64,000 nucleotides of DNA from Hyphomicrobiales bacterium (GTDB lineage: Bacteria > Pseudomonadota > Alphaproteobacteria > Rhizobiales > Xanthobacteraceae): positions 186,001-250,000 of the forward strand of contig JAFKKG010000013.1 in NCBI GenBank assembly GCA_017305715.1. The letters are read 5' to 3'. A program made the position numbers and the translations under genes. The notes below the pieces were generated by a model, which made no database searches, was not told the origin of the DNA, and saw only the letters and a program-made list of their open reading frames with translations. Of the stretch, positions 27,723 through 34,720 are shown one piece after another. Numbering within the stretch: position 1 is the first letter of the stretch; the number at the start of each line of letters is the position of its first letter.

Positions 27723-28796
27723 ATGGCCTCGATCTCGATCCGCAACCTCGTCAAGCGCTACGGTAGTTTCACCGTGATCCCTGACCTCAATCTGGAGATC
27801 GCGGATCACGAGTTCGTGGTCTTCGTCGGTCCGTCCGGTTGCGGCAAGTCGACCCTGCTTCGGATCATCGCGGGTCTCGAGCCGATGACGGCGGGTGATC
27901 TCTATATAGGCGACAAACGCGTCAACGGCGTTCAGGCGGCGCAGCGCGATATCGCCATGGTGTTCCAGGATTACGCGCTCTACCCGCACATGCGTGTCTA
28001 CGACAACATGTCCTTTGCGCTGGAGTTGCGCGGCACACCGAAGGCGGAGATCGACGCGCGGGTCAGGCGCGCCGCGGCGCTGCTGCACATCGAGCCCTAT
28101 CTCGACCGCAAGCCGAAGGAATTGTCCGGGGGCCAGCGCCAGCGCGTGGCGATGGGACGCGCGATCGTGCGTAACCCCAAGGCGTTCCTGTTCGACGAGC
28201 CGCTGTCCAATCTCGACGCCAAGCTGCGCGGACAGGTGCGCGCCGAGATCAAGGCGCTATCGCAGGAACTCAAGACCACCATGGTCTTCGTCACCCACGA
28301 TCAGATCGAGGCGATGACCATGGCCGACCGGATCGTGGTGCTGCAGGGCGGCGTGGTGCAGCAATATGATACGCCGGAGACCGTATACGAGCGCCCCGCG
28401 AACCAGTTCGTGGCCGGCTTTATCGGCTCGCCCGCCATGAACTTCTTTCCGGTGGAATGGCGCGATGATCGCGTCGTGCTTTCCCAGATCGGAGCGGCCG
28501 TGCCGCTTGACGATGCGAGCAGCCGCCGCTTGCAGAAGGCCGGTAACGGTGTGCTCGGGATCCGTCCCGAGCATTTCGGTGTCGTCACGGATCCAGCCGA
28601 CGGCATTGCGGTCAACGTCAAACTCGTCGAGCCGCTCGGCTCGGACACGCTGATTCATTTCGATCTCGCCGGCGTCTCCGCCATTGCGCGGGTCGATCCG
28701 GAATTGCGTCCAAGGCTCGGTGATCGCCTGAGCGTTCGCCCGCAGCCGGGAAAGATACATCTGTTCGACGGCAACAGCGGGGAGGTGCTGCGATGA
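27723..28796 (+). CDS. Sugar ABC transporter ATP-binding protein (UgpC/MsmK-like)
   Basis: 357-residue CUT1 ATPase. Walker A GPSGCGKSTLLR, signature LSGGQRQRVAMGRAIV, Walker B AFLFDEPLSNLDAKL, H-loop VTHDQIEAMTMADR, then a C-terminal TOBE/OB regulatory domain from about residue 240. Energises the importer encoded by the neighbouring permeases. Its stop overlaps the kinase start (ATGA). Confidence 0.94.
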   Translation: MASISIRNLVKRYGSFTVIPDLNLEIADHEFVVFVGPSGCGKSTLLRIIAGLEPMTAGDLYIGDKRVNGVQAAQRDIAMVFQDYALYPHMRVYDNMSFALELRGTPKAEIDARVRRAAALLHIEPYLDRKPKELSGGQRQRVAMGRAIVRNPKAFLFDEPLSNLDAKLRGQVRAEIKALSQELKTTMVFVTHDQIEAMTMADRIVVLQGGVVQQYDTPETVYERPANQFVAGFIGSPAMNFFPVEWRDDRVVLSQIGAAVPLDDASSRRLQKAGNGVLGIRPEHFGVVTDPADGIAVNVKLVEPLGSDTLIHFDLAGVSAIARVDPELRPRLGDRLSVRPQPGKIHLFDGNSGEVLR

Positions 28797-29749
28797 ACTC
28801 GTCCACAACCCGGGATCGCGTTTCGCCGGTCGATCTTCCGTCCAGGGCTGGACGCGTCCGGGTCGTCTGCCTGGGTTTGTCCGCGCTCGACCAGATCTGG
28901 CGCGTCGACCGGCTCTTCACGGGCCAAAGCGAGAAGATAAGGAGTCCGGACTATACGACGCTCGGCGGCGGGATGGCAGCGAACGCGGCGGTGACCATTG
29001 CCCGACTCGGCGGTTCGGCGGCGTTTTGGGGCCGGGGTGGCGCGGATCCCGCCGGGTACGAGATGCGATCGGCGTTCGTTGCAGAAGGGGTCGATGTCGA
29101 GAACTTCCGGTTGTTCTTCGAAGGCCGATCGTCGGTTTCCGGGATCATCGTCGACGGGTCTGGCGAACGGCAGATCGTGAATTTCCGCGGACTCTATCCG
29201 GAGGTCGCCGACTGGCTGCCTCTGGAGGAAGTGAGGCAGGCGTCGTCAGTGCTGGCCGATCCGCGTTGGGTCGAGGGCGCGGCGGCTCTGTTCGGCAAGG
29301 CGCGTGCGTTGAGGATTCCAACGGTGCTGGACGGCGATGTCGCCGACGCCGAGGTCTTCGAGCGTTTGTTGCCGCTCACCGACCATGCAATCTTCTCCGA
29401 ACCGGCGCTTGCATCCTTCGCGGGATCTGCGAGCGATGACTCCCTGCCGACCCTCGCACGGTTTGGCTGTCGCGTCGTCGGGGTCACGCGCGGACAGGAT
29501 GGGGTGAGCTGGTACGAGGACGGCTGCCTGAATCGGCAGGCCAGCTATCTCGTTGACGTCGTGGACACCACCGGCGCCGGTGACGTCTTCCACGGCGCCT
29601 ACGCCCTTGCGATCGGCGGCGGGCTCGACGTGCGCGATGCCATGGCCTTTGCCGCCGCGACCGCCGCGCTGAAATGCACCTACTCCGGCGGCCGCGCCGG
29701 AATTCCCTCCATCAACGATTGTCTAGCATTCATGAGGACGAAACCATGA
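28793..29749 (+). CDS. PfkB-family kinase, probable sulfofructose kinase (YihV-like)
   Basis: 318-residue ribokinase-fold kinase. Substrate Gly motif LGGGMAANAAVTIARLG near residue 57, catalytic Asp264 in VVDTTGAGDVFHGA, and closing AALKCTYSGGRAGIPS. Compared from memory with E. coli YihV, the similarity is high through the whole chain (VLADxRW, TVLDGD, SDHAxFSEPxLA, TTGAGDVFHGA, GGRAGIP). The three YihV residues reported to hold the sulfonate, Lys27, Asn109 and Arg138, align with Lys48 (SEKIR), Asn130 (GERQIVNF) and Arg158 (LADPRW). That points to phosphorylation of 6-deoxy-6-sulfofructose with ATP rather than tagatose or fructose phosphate. About 20 extra residues at the N-terminus. ATGA overlap with both neighbours. 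Confidence 0.82.
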   Translation: MNSSTTRDRVSPVDLPSRAGRVRVVCLGLSALDQIWRVDRLFTGQSEKIRSPDYTTLGGGMAANAAVTIARLGGSAAFWGRGGADPAGYEMRSAFVAEGVDVENFRLFFEGRSSVSGIIVDGSGERQIVNFRGLYPEVADWLPLEEVRQASSVLADPRWVEGAAALFGKARALRIPTVLDGDVADAEVFERLLPLTDHAIFSEPALASFAGSASDDSLPTLARFGCRVVGVTRGQDGVSWYEDGCLNRQASYLVDVVDTTGAGDVFHGAYALAIGGGLDVRDAMAFAAATAALKCTYSGGRAGIPSINDCLAFMRTKP

Positions 29750-30783
29750 GAACGATTGGAAAGAACCGCGGCATTGCGCGCCTGGCGGATGTGGACGGCC
29801 ACTTTCGCATGGTTGCGCTCGACCAGCGGCCGCCGCTGTTCGACGCCATCGCGCAGGCGAAGGGCATCACGCGGGATCAAGTCGAATACACCGACGTGAC
29901 TGCGGCCAAGCGGCTGCTGGTGGAGAACCTTGCGCCCCACTGCAGCTCGATGCTGTTCGACCCCAATTTCGCGGTGCCTGCGGCGATCGACCTGCTTCCG
30001 GCTCGCTGCGGCTTGATCATGACGCTGGAGGAGCATCGCGTCGAGGAGACGCCGGGCGGGCGCAAGTCGCGCGCCATCACCGATTGGAGCGTGGAGAAGA
30101 TCCGCGCCATGGGCGGCGACGCCGTCAAGGTGCTGGCCTGGTATCGGCCCGACGCCGATCCGGCCGTGAACGAGCATCAGAAGCGGTTCGTGCGCGAGAT
30201 CGGGCAGGACTGCGCGCGTTATGATATTCCCTATGTGCTGGAACTACTGGTCTATCCGTTTCTCGGCAGCGCCAATCACACGGCCGATTACGTGGAAGCT
30301 CCGGGCAAGTTGCCGGGCCTCGTGATCGAAAGCGTGCGCGAATTCGCCAAGCCGGAATACGGGGTCGATCTCCTGAAGCTGGAAAGTCCGCTTGCGGCCA
30401 ACAGCCTGCCGGCACGTGACGGCAGTGCCGCGGCGCAAGCGGCGCAGAAGCAATTCGACACGATCGGCGATATCTGCCGTGAACGCCGCATTCCCTGGGT
30501 GTTGTTGTCCGGCGGCGCTGCGCCGGACAAATTCGAACGTGTGCTGGAGTATGCCTATGCGGCGGGCGCCGGCGGGTTCCTTGCCGGCCGTACGATCTGG
30601 CTCGATGCCGTGCTCAGGAATTTTCCGGACCGCGCGGCCGTGGCCGCGAGCCTGCGCAAGGATGGCCTTGCGGTGCTCGAACGTCTCAATGACCTGACCA
30701 CCGCCAAGGGGACGCCGTGGAAAGCGCGCTTTCCGGTATTCACTGATATCAAGCAGGAAGGCGACTTCGCGCGCGCCTATTGA
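29746..30783 (+). CDS. Class I aldolase of the LacD/YihT family, probable sulfofructose-phosphate aldolase
   Basis: 345-residue TIM-barrel aldolase. MVALDQRPPLF near residue 22 is the family start (LA[VI]DQR in YihT and LacD); Lys211 in DLLKLESP corresponds to the Schiff-base Lys193 of YihT; the C-terminal GGFLAGRTIW matches the YihT GFLAGRAVW anion-binding turn. It is about 50 residues longer than YihT (292), with the additional parts before the Schiff-base strand and at the C-terminus, closer in length to LacD (about 325). Directly coupled to the YihV-like kinase by ATGA overlap, so the expected reaction is cleavage of sulfofructose 1-phosphate to DHAP and sulfolactaldehyde. Tagatose-1,6-bisphosphate is the main alternative. 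Confidence 0.75.
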   Translation: MRTIGKNRGIARLADVDGHFRMVALDQRPPLFDAIAQAKGITRDQVEYTDVTAAKRLLVENLAPHCSSMLFDPNFAVPAAIDLLPARCGLIMTLEEHRVEETPGGRKSRAITDWSVEKIRAMGGDAVKVLAWYRPDADPAVNEHQKRFVREIGQDCARYDIPYVLELLVYPFLGSANHTADYVEAPGKLPGLVIESVREFAKPEYGVDLLKLESPLAANSLPARDGSAAAQAAQKQFDTIGDICRERRIPWVLLSGGAAPDKFERVLEYAYAAGAGGFLAGRTIWLDAVLRNFPDRAAVAASLRKDGLAVLERLNDLTTAKGTPWKARFPVFTDIKQEGDFARAY

Positions 30784-30831
30784 CGGGCCCTGACGCAGAG
30801 CAGCGGGCGGCGCCCGGTGGTTGTGGAATCT

Positions 30832-30856
30832 CGGACGCCGCGCCAGATGGCGTCCG
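30832..30856. terminator. Hairpin between convergent genes
   Basis: CGGACGCC and GGCGTCCG form a perfect 8-bp stem with a 9-base loop, followed by ATTATTCCCC. It lies between the aldolase stop and the stop of the convergent binding protein gene, and could end both transcripts. Confidence 0.55.
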
Positions 30857-30868
30857 ATTATTCCCCAT

Positions 30869-31864
30869 TCAGGTGATTGTCTTGAGATACAGGCTGGGGT
30901 CGAAATATTTGCTCGCCGGCGTAAAGTCCTTGATGTTGGCGTTGGCCATGAAGAAGTCGGTGGTCTGCTGCAACCAGTTGGTGACGGTGCCGTCGGAATA
31001 GAGCCGCTTCCAGTCGCGTGACGTGAACATCTTCTGCGCCTTGAAGGACTCATTGATGTCAGCCAGCGGCGTCTGGCTGTAATGGCCTTTCTGCAGCTTC
31101 TCCATCGCTTCGTTGCTGTTGGCGATGATGTAATCATTGGCGTCGGCCCAGCCCCTGATCAGCTTGGCGAGGGTCTCCTTGTTCGGCTCGTAATAGTCGT
31201 TGGCTGCCGCCCAGCCGCCAATGATGGCTGCCTGTGGATAATAGGCAGACGCATCGGCGAGCTTGATCGCACCCGGGACCTTGTCGCGCACGGTCACATT
31301 GAACGGCACCCAGAGCGCCACCGCGGGTACGGCGCCCGAGATGAACGCCGTTACCGCCGCCGGCATGGTCTGGTTGACGAGCTCGACTTCCTTGGGATCG
31401 ATCTTGTTGGCACGCAGCGCCTTGTCCAGGAACACATGCGCGGTGGTGCCGGTCGCCGTCGCGATCCGCTTGCCCTTCAGATCCTCGAACGTCTTGATAC
31501 CCTGGTCGGAGCGTACCCAGAGCTGCGCGGTGGCGACCTCGATGTCGTTGATCAGGAATACCTTGCCTTGTCCGCGCGCCGGGAAATTCGAGAGCACGGC
31601 GCCCGTCGCCAACACGTCAAGACTGCCGCCGATCAAGGCCTGGAAGATTTCCAGGCCGGTATTGAACTGGCGTAGCTCGAGATCGAGGCCCTGCTTCTCG
31701 AACGAGCCGCGGACCATGCCGGTCCAGATCTGTCCGTCAACGGCAACGGTATGCAGATAGCCGACGCGAACCTTGGTTTTCGCTTGCGCGATGGCAGGTG
31801 CGGAGGCAGCAAAGCCTCCGAGCGCGAGGCCGGCGGTGGTGGTCAGAAATTGTCGTCGATCCAT
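30869..31864 (-). CDS. Nitrate/sulfonate/taurine-class ABC substrate-binding protein (SsuA/TauA-like)
   Basis: 331-residue periplasmic receptor with a Tat-like signal DRRQFLTTTAGLALGGFAAS cut near AIAQA. Mature part begins TKVRVGYLHTVAVDGQIW and shows the NMT1/OpuAC-type fold landmarks (TGLEIFQALIGGSLDVLATG, LKGKRIATATGTTAHVFLDKAL). Heads an importer with ATPase and permease on the same strand. Sulfonates, taurine, aromatic acids and pyrimidine precursors are all known ligands of this class. The nearby YihV-like operon makes a sulfonate worth testing. Confidence 0.88.
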   Translation of the reverse strand: MDRRQFLTTTAGLALGGFAASAPAIAQAKTKVRVGYLHTVAVDGQIWTGMVRGSFEKQGLDLELRQFNTGLEIFQALIGGSLDVLATGAVLSNFPARGQGKVFLINDIEVATAQLWVRSDQGIKTFEDLKGKRIATATGTTAHVFLDKALRANKIDPKEVELVNQTMPAAVTAFISGAVPAVALWVPFNVTVRDKVPGAIKLADASAYYPQAAIIGGWAAANDYYEPNKETLAKLIRGWADANDYIIANSNEAMEKLQKGHYSQTPLADINESFKAQKMFTSRDWKRLYSDGTVTNWLQQTTDFFMANANIKDFTPASKYFDPSLYLKTIT

Positions 31865-31893
31865 GGCATTCCTCCATACTGCATTTTTTTGGC

Positions 31894-32718
31894 TTATTCT
31901 GAAAACGAGGCCGGCCGCATCTGCGCCTGCTGCGCCCGGTATTCGCTCATGACCAGTTCCCTGATGTGGCTCCGCAGCTCGCCGAATTCCGGTCGCTCCT
32001 GCAGCGATTCATCGCGCGGATAGGCGAAGGGCACGTCGATGATTTCCTTGATCCGGGCCGGCCGCGCCGTCACGACGACAATGCGTGAAGCCAGATAAAT
32101 CGCTTCTTCCACCGAATGCGTGATCAGCATGACGGTCTTGCCCTCGCTCGCCAATACCTTCAGCAGCAGGTTCTGCATGTTGGCGCGCGTCTGGGCGTCC
32201 AGCGCGCCGAACGGCTCGTCCATCAGCAGGAATTGCGGTTTGACCGCATAGGCCCGCGCGATCGCGAGTCGTTGCCGCATCCCGCCCGATAGGTGCTTCG
32301 GATAGGAATTGGCGAAATCCGACAGGCCCATCAGCGCGAGATAGTGTTCGCAGATCTGGTTCTGCTCCTTGACGGGAACATGATTGGCCTTGAGCTTGAG
32401 GCCGAACGAGATGTTTTCCTTGACGGTCAACCATGGAAAGACGCCGTACTCTTGAAAGATCACGCCGCGTTCGGGGCCAGGTCCCTTCACGGGATGTCCG
32501 TCGAACAGCACCTCGCCGGTGGTCGGCTTCTGAAAACCGGCCAGCATGCTCATCATCGTGGTCTTGCCGCAGCCGGACGGTCCGATCACGGCGATGAAGT
32601 CGCCGTCGTGGATGTCGTAGCTGACATCATCCACGACCCGTAATATTCCCTTCGGCGTGTCGAACGACAGCGAGACGTTCTCGAACTGCGCGCGCTTGAT
32701 GCTGGGCTGACTGTTCAT
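31894..32718 (-). CDS. Nitrate/sulfonate/taurine-class ABC transporter ATP-binding protein (SsuB/TauB-like)
   Basis: 274-residue ATPase. Walker A GPSGCGKTTMMSMLAG, Q-loop FQEYGVFPWLTV, signature LSGGMRQRLAIARAY, Walker B FLLMDEPFGALDAQTR, H-loop THSVEEAIYLASR. Typical of the SsuB/TauB class. Start overlaps the stop of the permease gene. Confidence 0.93.
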   Translation of the reverse strand: MNSQPSIKRAQFENVSLSFDTPKGILRVVDDVSYDIHDGDFIAVIGPSGCGKTTMMSMLAGFQKPTTGEVLFDGHPVKGPGPERGVIFQEYGVFPWLTVKENISFGLKLKANHVPVKEQNQICEHYLALMGLSDFANSYPKHLSGGMRQRLAIARAYAVKPQFLLMDEPFGALDAQTRANMQNLLLKVLASEGKTVMLITHSVEEAIYLASRIVVVTARPARIKEIIDVPFAYPRDESLQERPEFGELRSHIRELVMSEYRAQQAQMRPASFSE

Positions 32719-33506
32719 GCGACGGCTCTCTCCTGCCAGACCAGCAGCCGTGCACTGATGCGGCGCAGGATCGTATCCATGATCAGCGCAATACAGCCAA
32801 TGCAGATGATGCCGACATAGATGACGTCGAGCAGGAAGTAGGTCGAAGCGTTCTGGATCATGGCGCCGAGGCCACGCTGGGCGGCGATCAATTCGGACGC
32901 CACCAGCGTCGCCCAGGCCACCCCGAGTGCGACGCGGAGCGCGGTGAGGATATGCGGCACCGTTAGCGGGATGATGACCTTACGAAAGATTTCCATCTCG
33001 CCGGCGCCCAGCGTTTGGGCGACGCGGATGTAGAGCGGCGTGATCTGCGAGACGCCTTCATACATCACGATCACGCCGGCGAAGAATGAAGCGTAGAACA
33101 GGATGACGAGCTTGGCGATCTCGTCGACCCCGAAATAGACGATCACCAGCGGGATCAGCGCGATCGGCGGCAGTGCACGAAAGAAATTGATCATCGGATC
33201 GGCGAAGGTCCGCGCTGGCCGGTACCAGCCCAGCAGGAAACCGACCGGAACGGCAACGAGGATGCCGAGCATAACGCCGAGAAAAACCCGGCGCGTCGAA
33301 GCAAAGATGTCGTACAGGAGGCCTTCGTGCAGCAGCAATTCGACGAACTTGGCCGCAACCTGATGCGGGGCGGGGATCAGCGAGACGTTGACGAAGCCGC
33401 TCCAGCGCACAGCGTACCATAACAGGATCGCGCCGACCCATGGCAGAAGTCCCAGCAAAAAGCGTCTCGCGACACTTCCGTTCATTTCCACTCTTTCCGG
33501 CTGCAA
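32715..33506 (-). CDS. Nitrate/sulfonate/taurine-class ABC transporter permease (SsuC/TauC-like)
   Basis: 263-residue inner-membrane permease with about six helices; the ATPase-contact loop is IRVAQTLGAGEMEIFRKVIIPLTVPHI near residue 160. First gene of the three-gene operon, divergent from the enolase-superfamily gene with an 85-bp gap that contains an inverted repeat. Confidence 0.92.
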   Translation of the reverse strand: MQPERVEMNGSVARRFLLGLLPWVGAILLWYAVRWSGFVNVSLIPAPHQVAAKFVELLLHEGLLYDIFASTRRVFLGVMLGILVAVPVGFLLGWYRPARTFADPMINFFRALPPIALIPLVIVYFGVDEIAKLVILFYASFFAGVIVMYEGVSQITPLYIRVAQTLGAGEMEIFRKVIIPLTVPHILTALRVALGVAWATLVASELIAAQRGLGAMIQNASTYFLLDVIYVGIICIGCIALIMDTILRRISARLLVWQERAVA

Positions 33507-33525
33507 TTGCAGTTGATGTGCGCAA

Positions 33526-33549
33526 GGTCATATTATAAATAGGATGACC
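33526..33549. promoter_or_regulatory. Inverted repeat in the divergent promoter, possible GntR operator
   Basis: GGTCAT (33526-33531) and ATGACC (33544-33549) are perfect complements with a 12-base AT-rich spacer (ATTATAAATAGG). It is 20 bp upstream of the sulfonate-class permease and 43 bp upstream of the preferred enolase-family start. The GntR-UTRA gene at the end of the plus-strand operon is the obvious candidate regulator. Confidence 0.5.
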
Positions 33550-33591
33550 ATACAAGAGGCGGCGCCGTGTGCCGCGCTCCGGGGTCCCGAA

Positions 33592-34719
33592 ATGACATCG
33601 CCGAGCTTCACCCTCCGCAGCGTCCGAGCATTTTGCTATCGCTATCCGCTGTCGACCCAGGTGGTTACGTCGTTCGGCCGGATGCAGGATCGTCCGGCGG
33701 TGTTCGTCCGCGCGGAAGACACGGACGGAAATACGGGCTGGGGTGAGGTGTGGTCGAACTTTCCATCCACCGGCGCCGAGCACCGCACGCGACTTGTGAA
33801 TGAGATCCTGGCTCCCGCCATATTGGGAGTTGCAGTCAGCGAACCCTCGCAGATTTTCGAAGAGCTCACGCGGGGGACGGGTGTGCTGGCGTTGCAATGC
33901 GGCGAGCCTGGACCGTTCGCACAGGCCATCGCGGGCATCGACCTCGCCATCTGGGATTTGTATGCCCGGCGCCACAAGACCGCCCTGTGGAAGTTGCTCG
34001 GCGGCACCCGTCAACGGATCAAGGTCTACGCCAGCGGCATCAATCCGACGGGTTCGCAGCAGATGGCGGAAGCGGCGTTGGCTCGCGGGCACCGTGCATT
34101 GAAGCTGAAGATCGGCTTCGAGCCTGCGAGCGATCGCGCCAACCTCGCGTCGCTTCGCGACCTCGTCGGCGAGGGCATGTTGGCTGCCGACGCCAACCAG
34201 GGCTGGTCGATTGGGCAGGCACTGGAGATCGTGCCCGGACTGTCTGCGTTCAATCTCGCCTGGCTGGAGGAGCCGATCCGCGCCGATCGGCCGTGGCAAG
34301 AATGGCAGGCGTTGCGGAAGGGCGCCGCCGTACCGCTTGCCGCGGGAGAAAACATCGCGAGCCGTGACGGCTTCAGGCAGGTGCTCGGAGACGACGTATT
34401 GCGGGTGGTTCAGCCTGATATCGCGAAATGGGGCGGGCTGACGGAGTGCCGCGTCATTGCCCGCGACATCGCGGCATCCGGCAAGACGTTCTGTCCGCAT
34501 TATCTCGGCGGCGGGATCGGCCTGTTGGCGTCGGCGCATCTGCTCGCCGGCGTGGGAGGCGACGGCCTGCTGGAGGTCGATTCCAACGACAATCCCCTGC
34601 GTGACCGGTTCTGTGGTCCCGTCGCAAATGTCAGCGACGGTACGATCACGCTCGGCGACGAGCCTGGCCTTGGCATCGAGCCGGACCTGGCTTCGATCGA
34701 ACAATACCGTACGGGCTGA
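33592..34719 (+). CDS. Enolase-superfamily enzyme (mandelate racemase/muconate lactonizing type)
   Basis: 375 residues from the chosen ATG. The barrel carries the KxK base motif LKLKIGF (mandelate racemase subgroup), three metal ligands in AADANQGW, LEEPI and AGENIAS, then VQPDIAKWGG and the His in CPHYLGGGIGL. Such enzymes abstract an alpha-proton from a carboxylate and racemise, dehydrate (sugar acids) or cycloisomerise. A more upstream ATG at 33544 lies inside an inverted repeat, so I prefer 33592, preceded by GGGG. Operon with GMC oxidoreductase and GntR. Substrate not predictable; hydroxy-acid racemisation or sugar-acid dehydration are candidates. Confidence 0.85.
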   Translation: MTSPSFTLRSVRAFCYRYPLSTQVVTSFGRMQDRPAVFVRAEDTDGNTGWGEVWSNFPSTGAEHRTRLVNEILAPAILGVAVSEPSQIFEELTRGTGVLALQCGEPGPFAQAIAGIDLAIWDLYARRHKTALWKLLGGTRQRIKVYASGINPTGSQQMAEAALARGHRALKLKIGFEPASDRANLASLRDLVGEGMLAADANQGWSIGQALEIVPGLSAFNLAWLEEPIRADRPWQEWQALRKGAAVPLAAGENIASRDGFRQVLGDDVLRVVQPDIAKWGGLTECRVIARDIAASGKTFCPHYLGGGIGLLASAHLLAGVGGDGLLEVDSNDNPLRDRFCGPVANVSDGTITLGDEPGLGIEPDLASIEQYRTG

Positions 34720-34720
34720 C

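Noticed and set aside
26000-27754. 584-codon minus-strand frame opposite permease and zinc dehydrogenase
   Set aside because: Spans two real genes antisense; low-complexity Arg/His-rich sequence.
28793-29749. Generic tagatose or fructokinase for the PfkB gene
   Set aside because: Not excluded, but the sulfonate-binding positions of YihV are all present and overall similarity is closer to YihV, so the sulfofructose reading is preferred.
33544-33591. Earlier ATG for the enolase-superfamily gene
   Set aside because: The ATG at 33544 lies within the right arm of an inverted repeat and has no ribosome site; the start at 33592 gives normal length.
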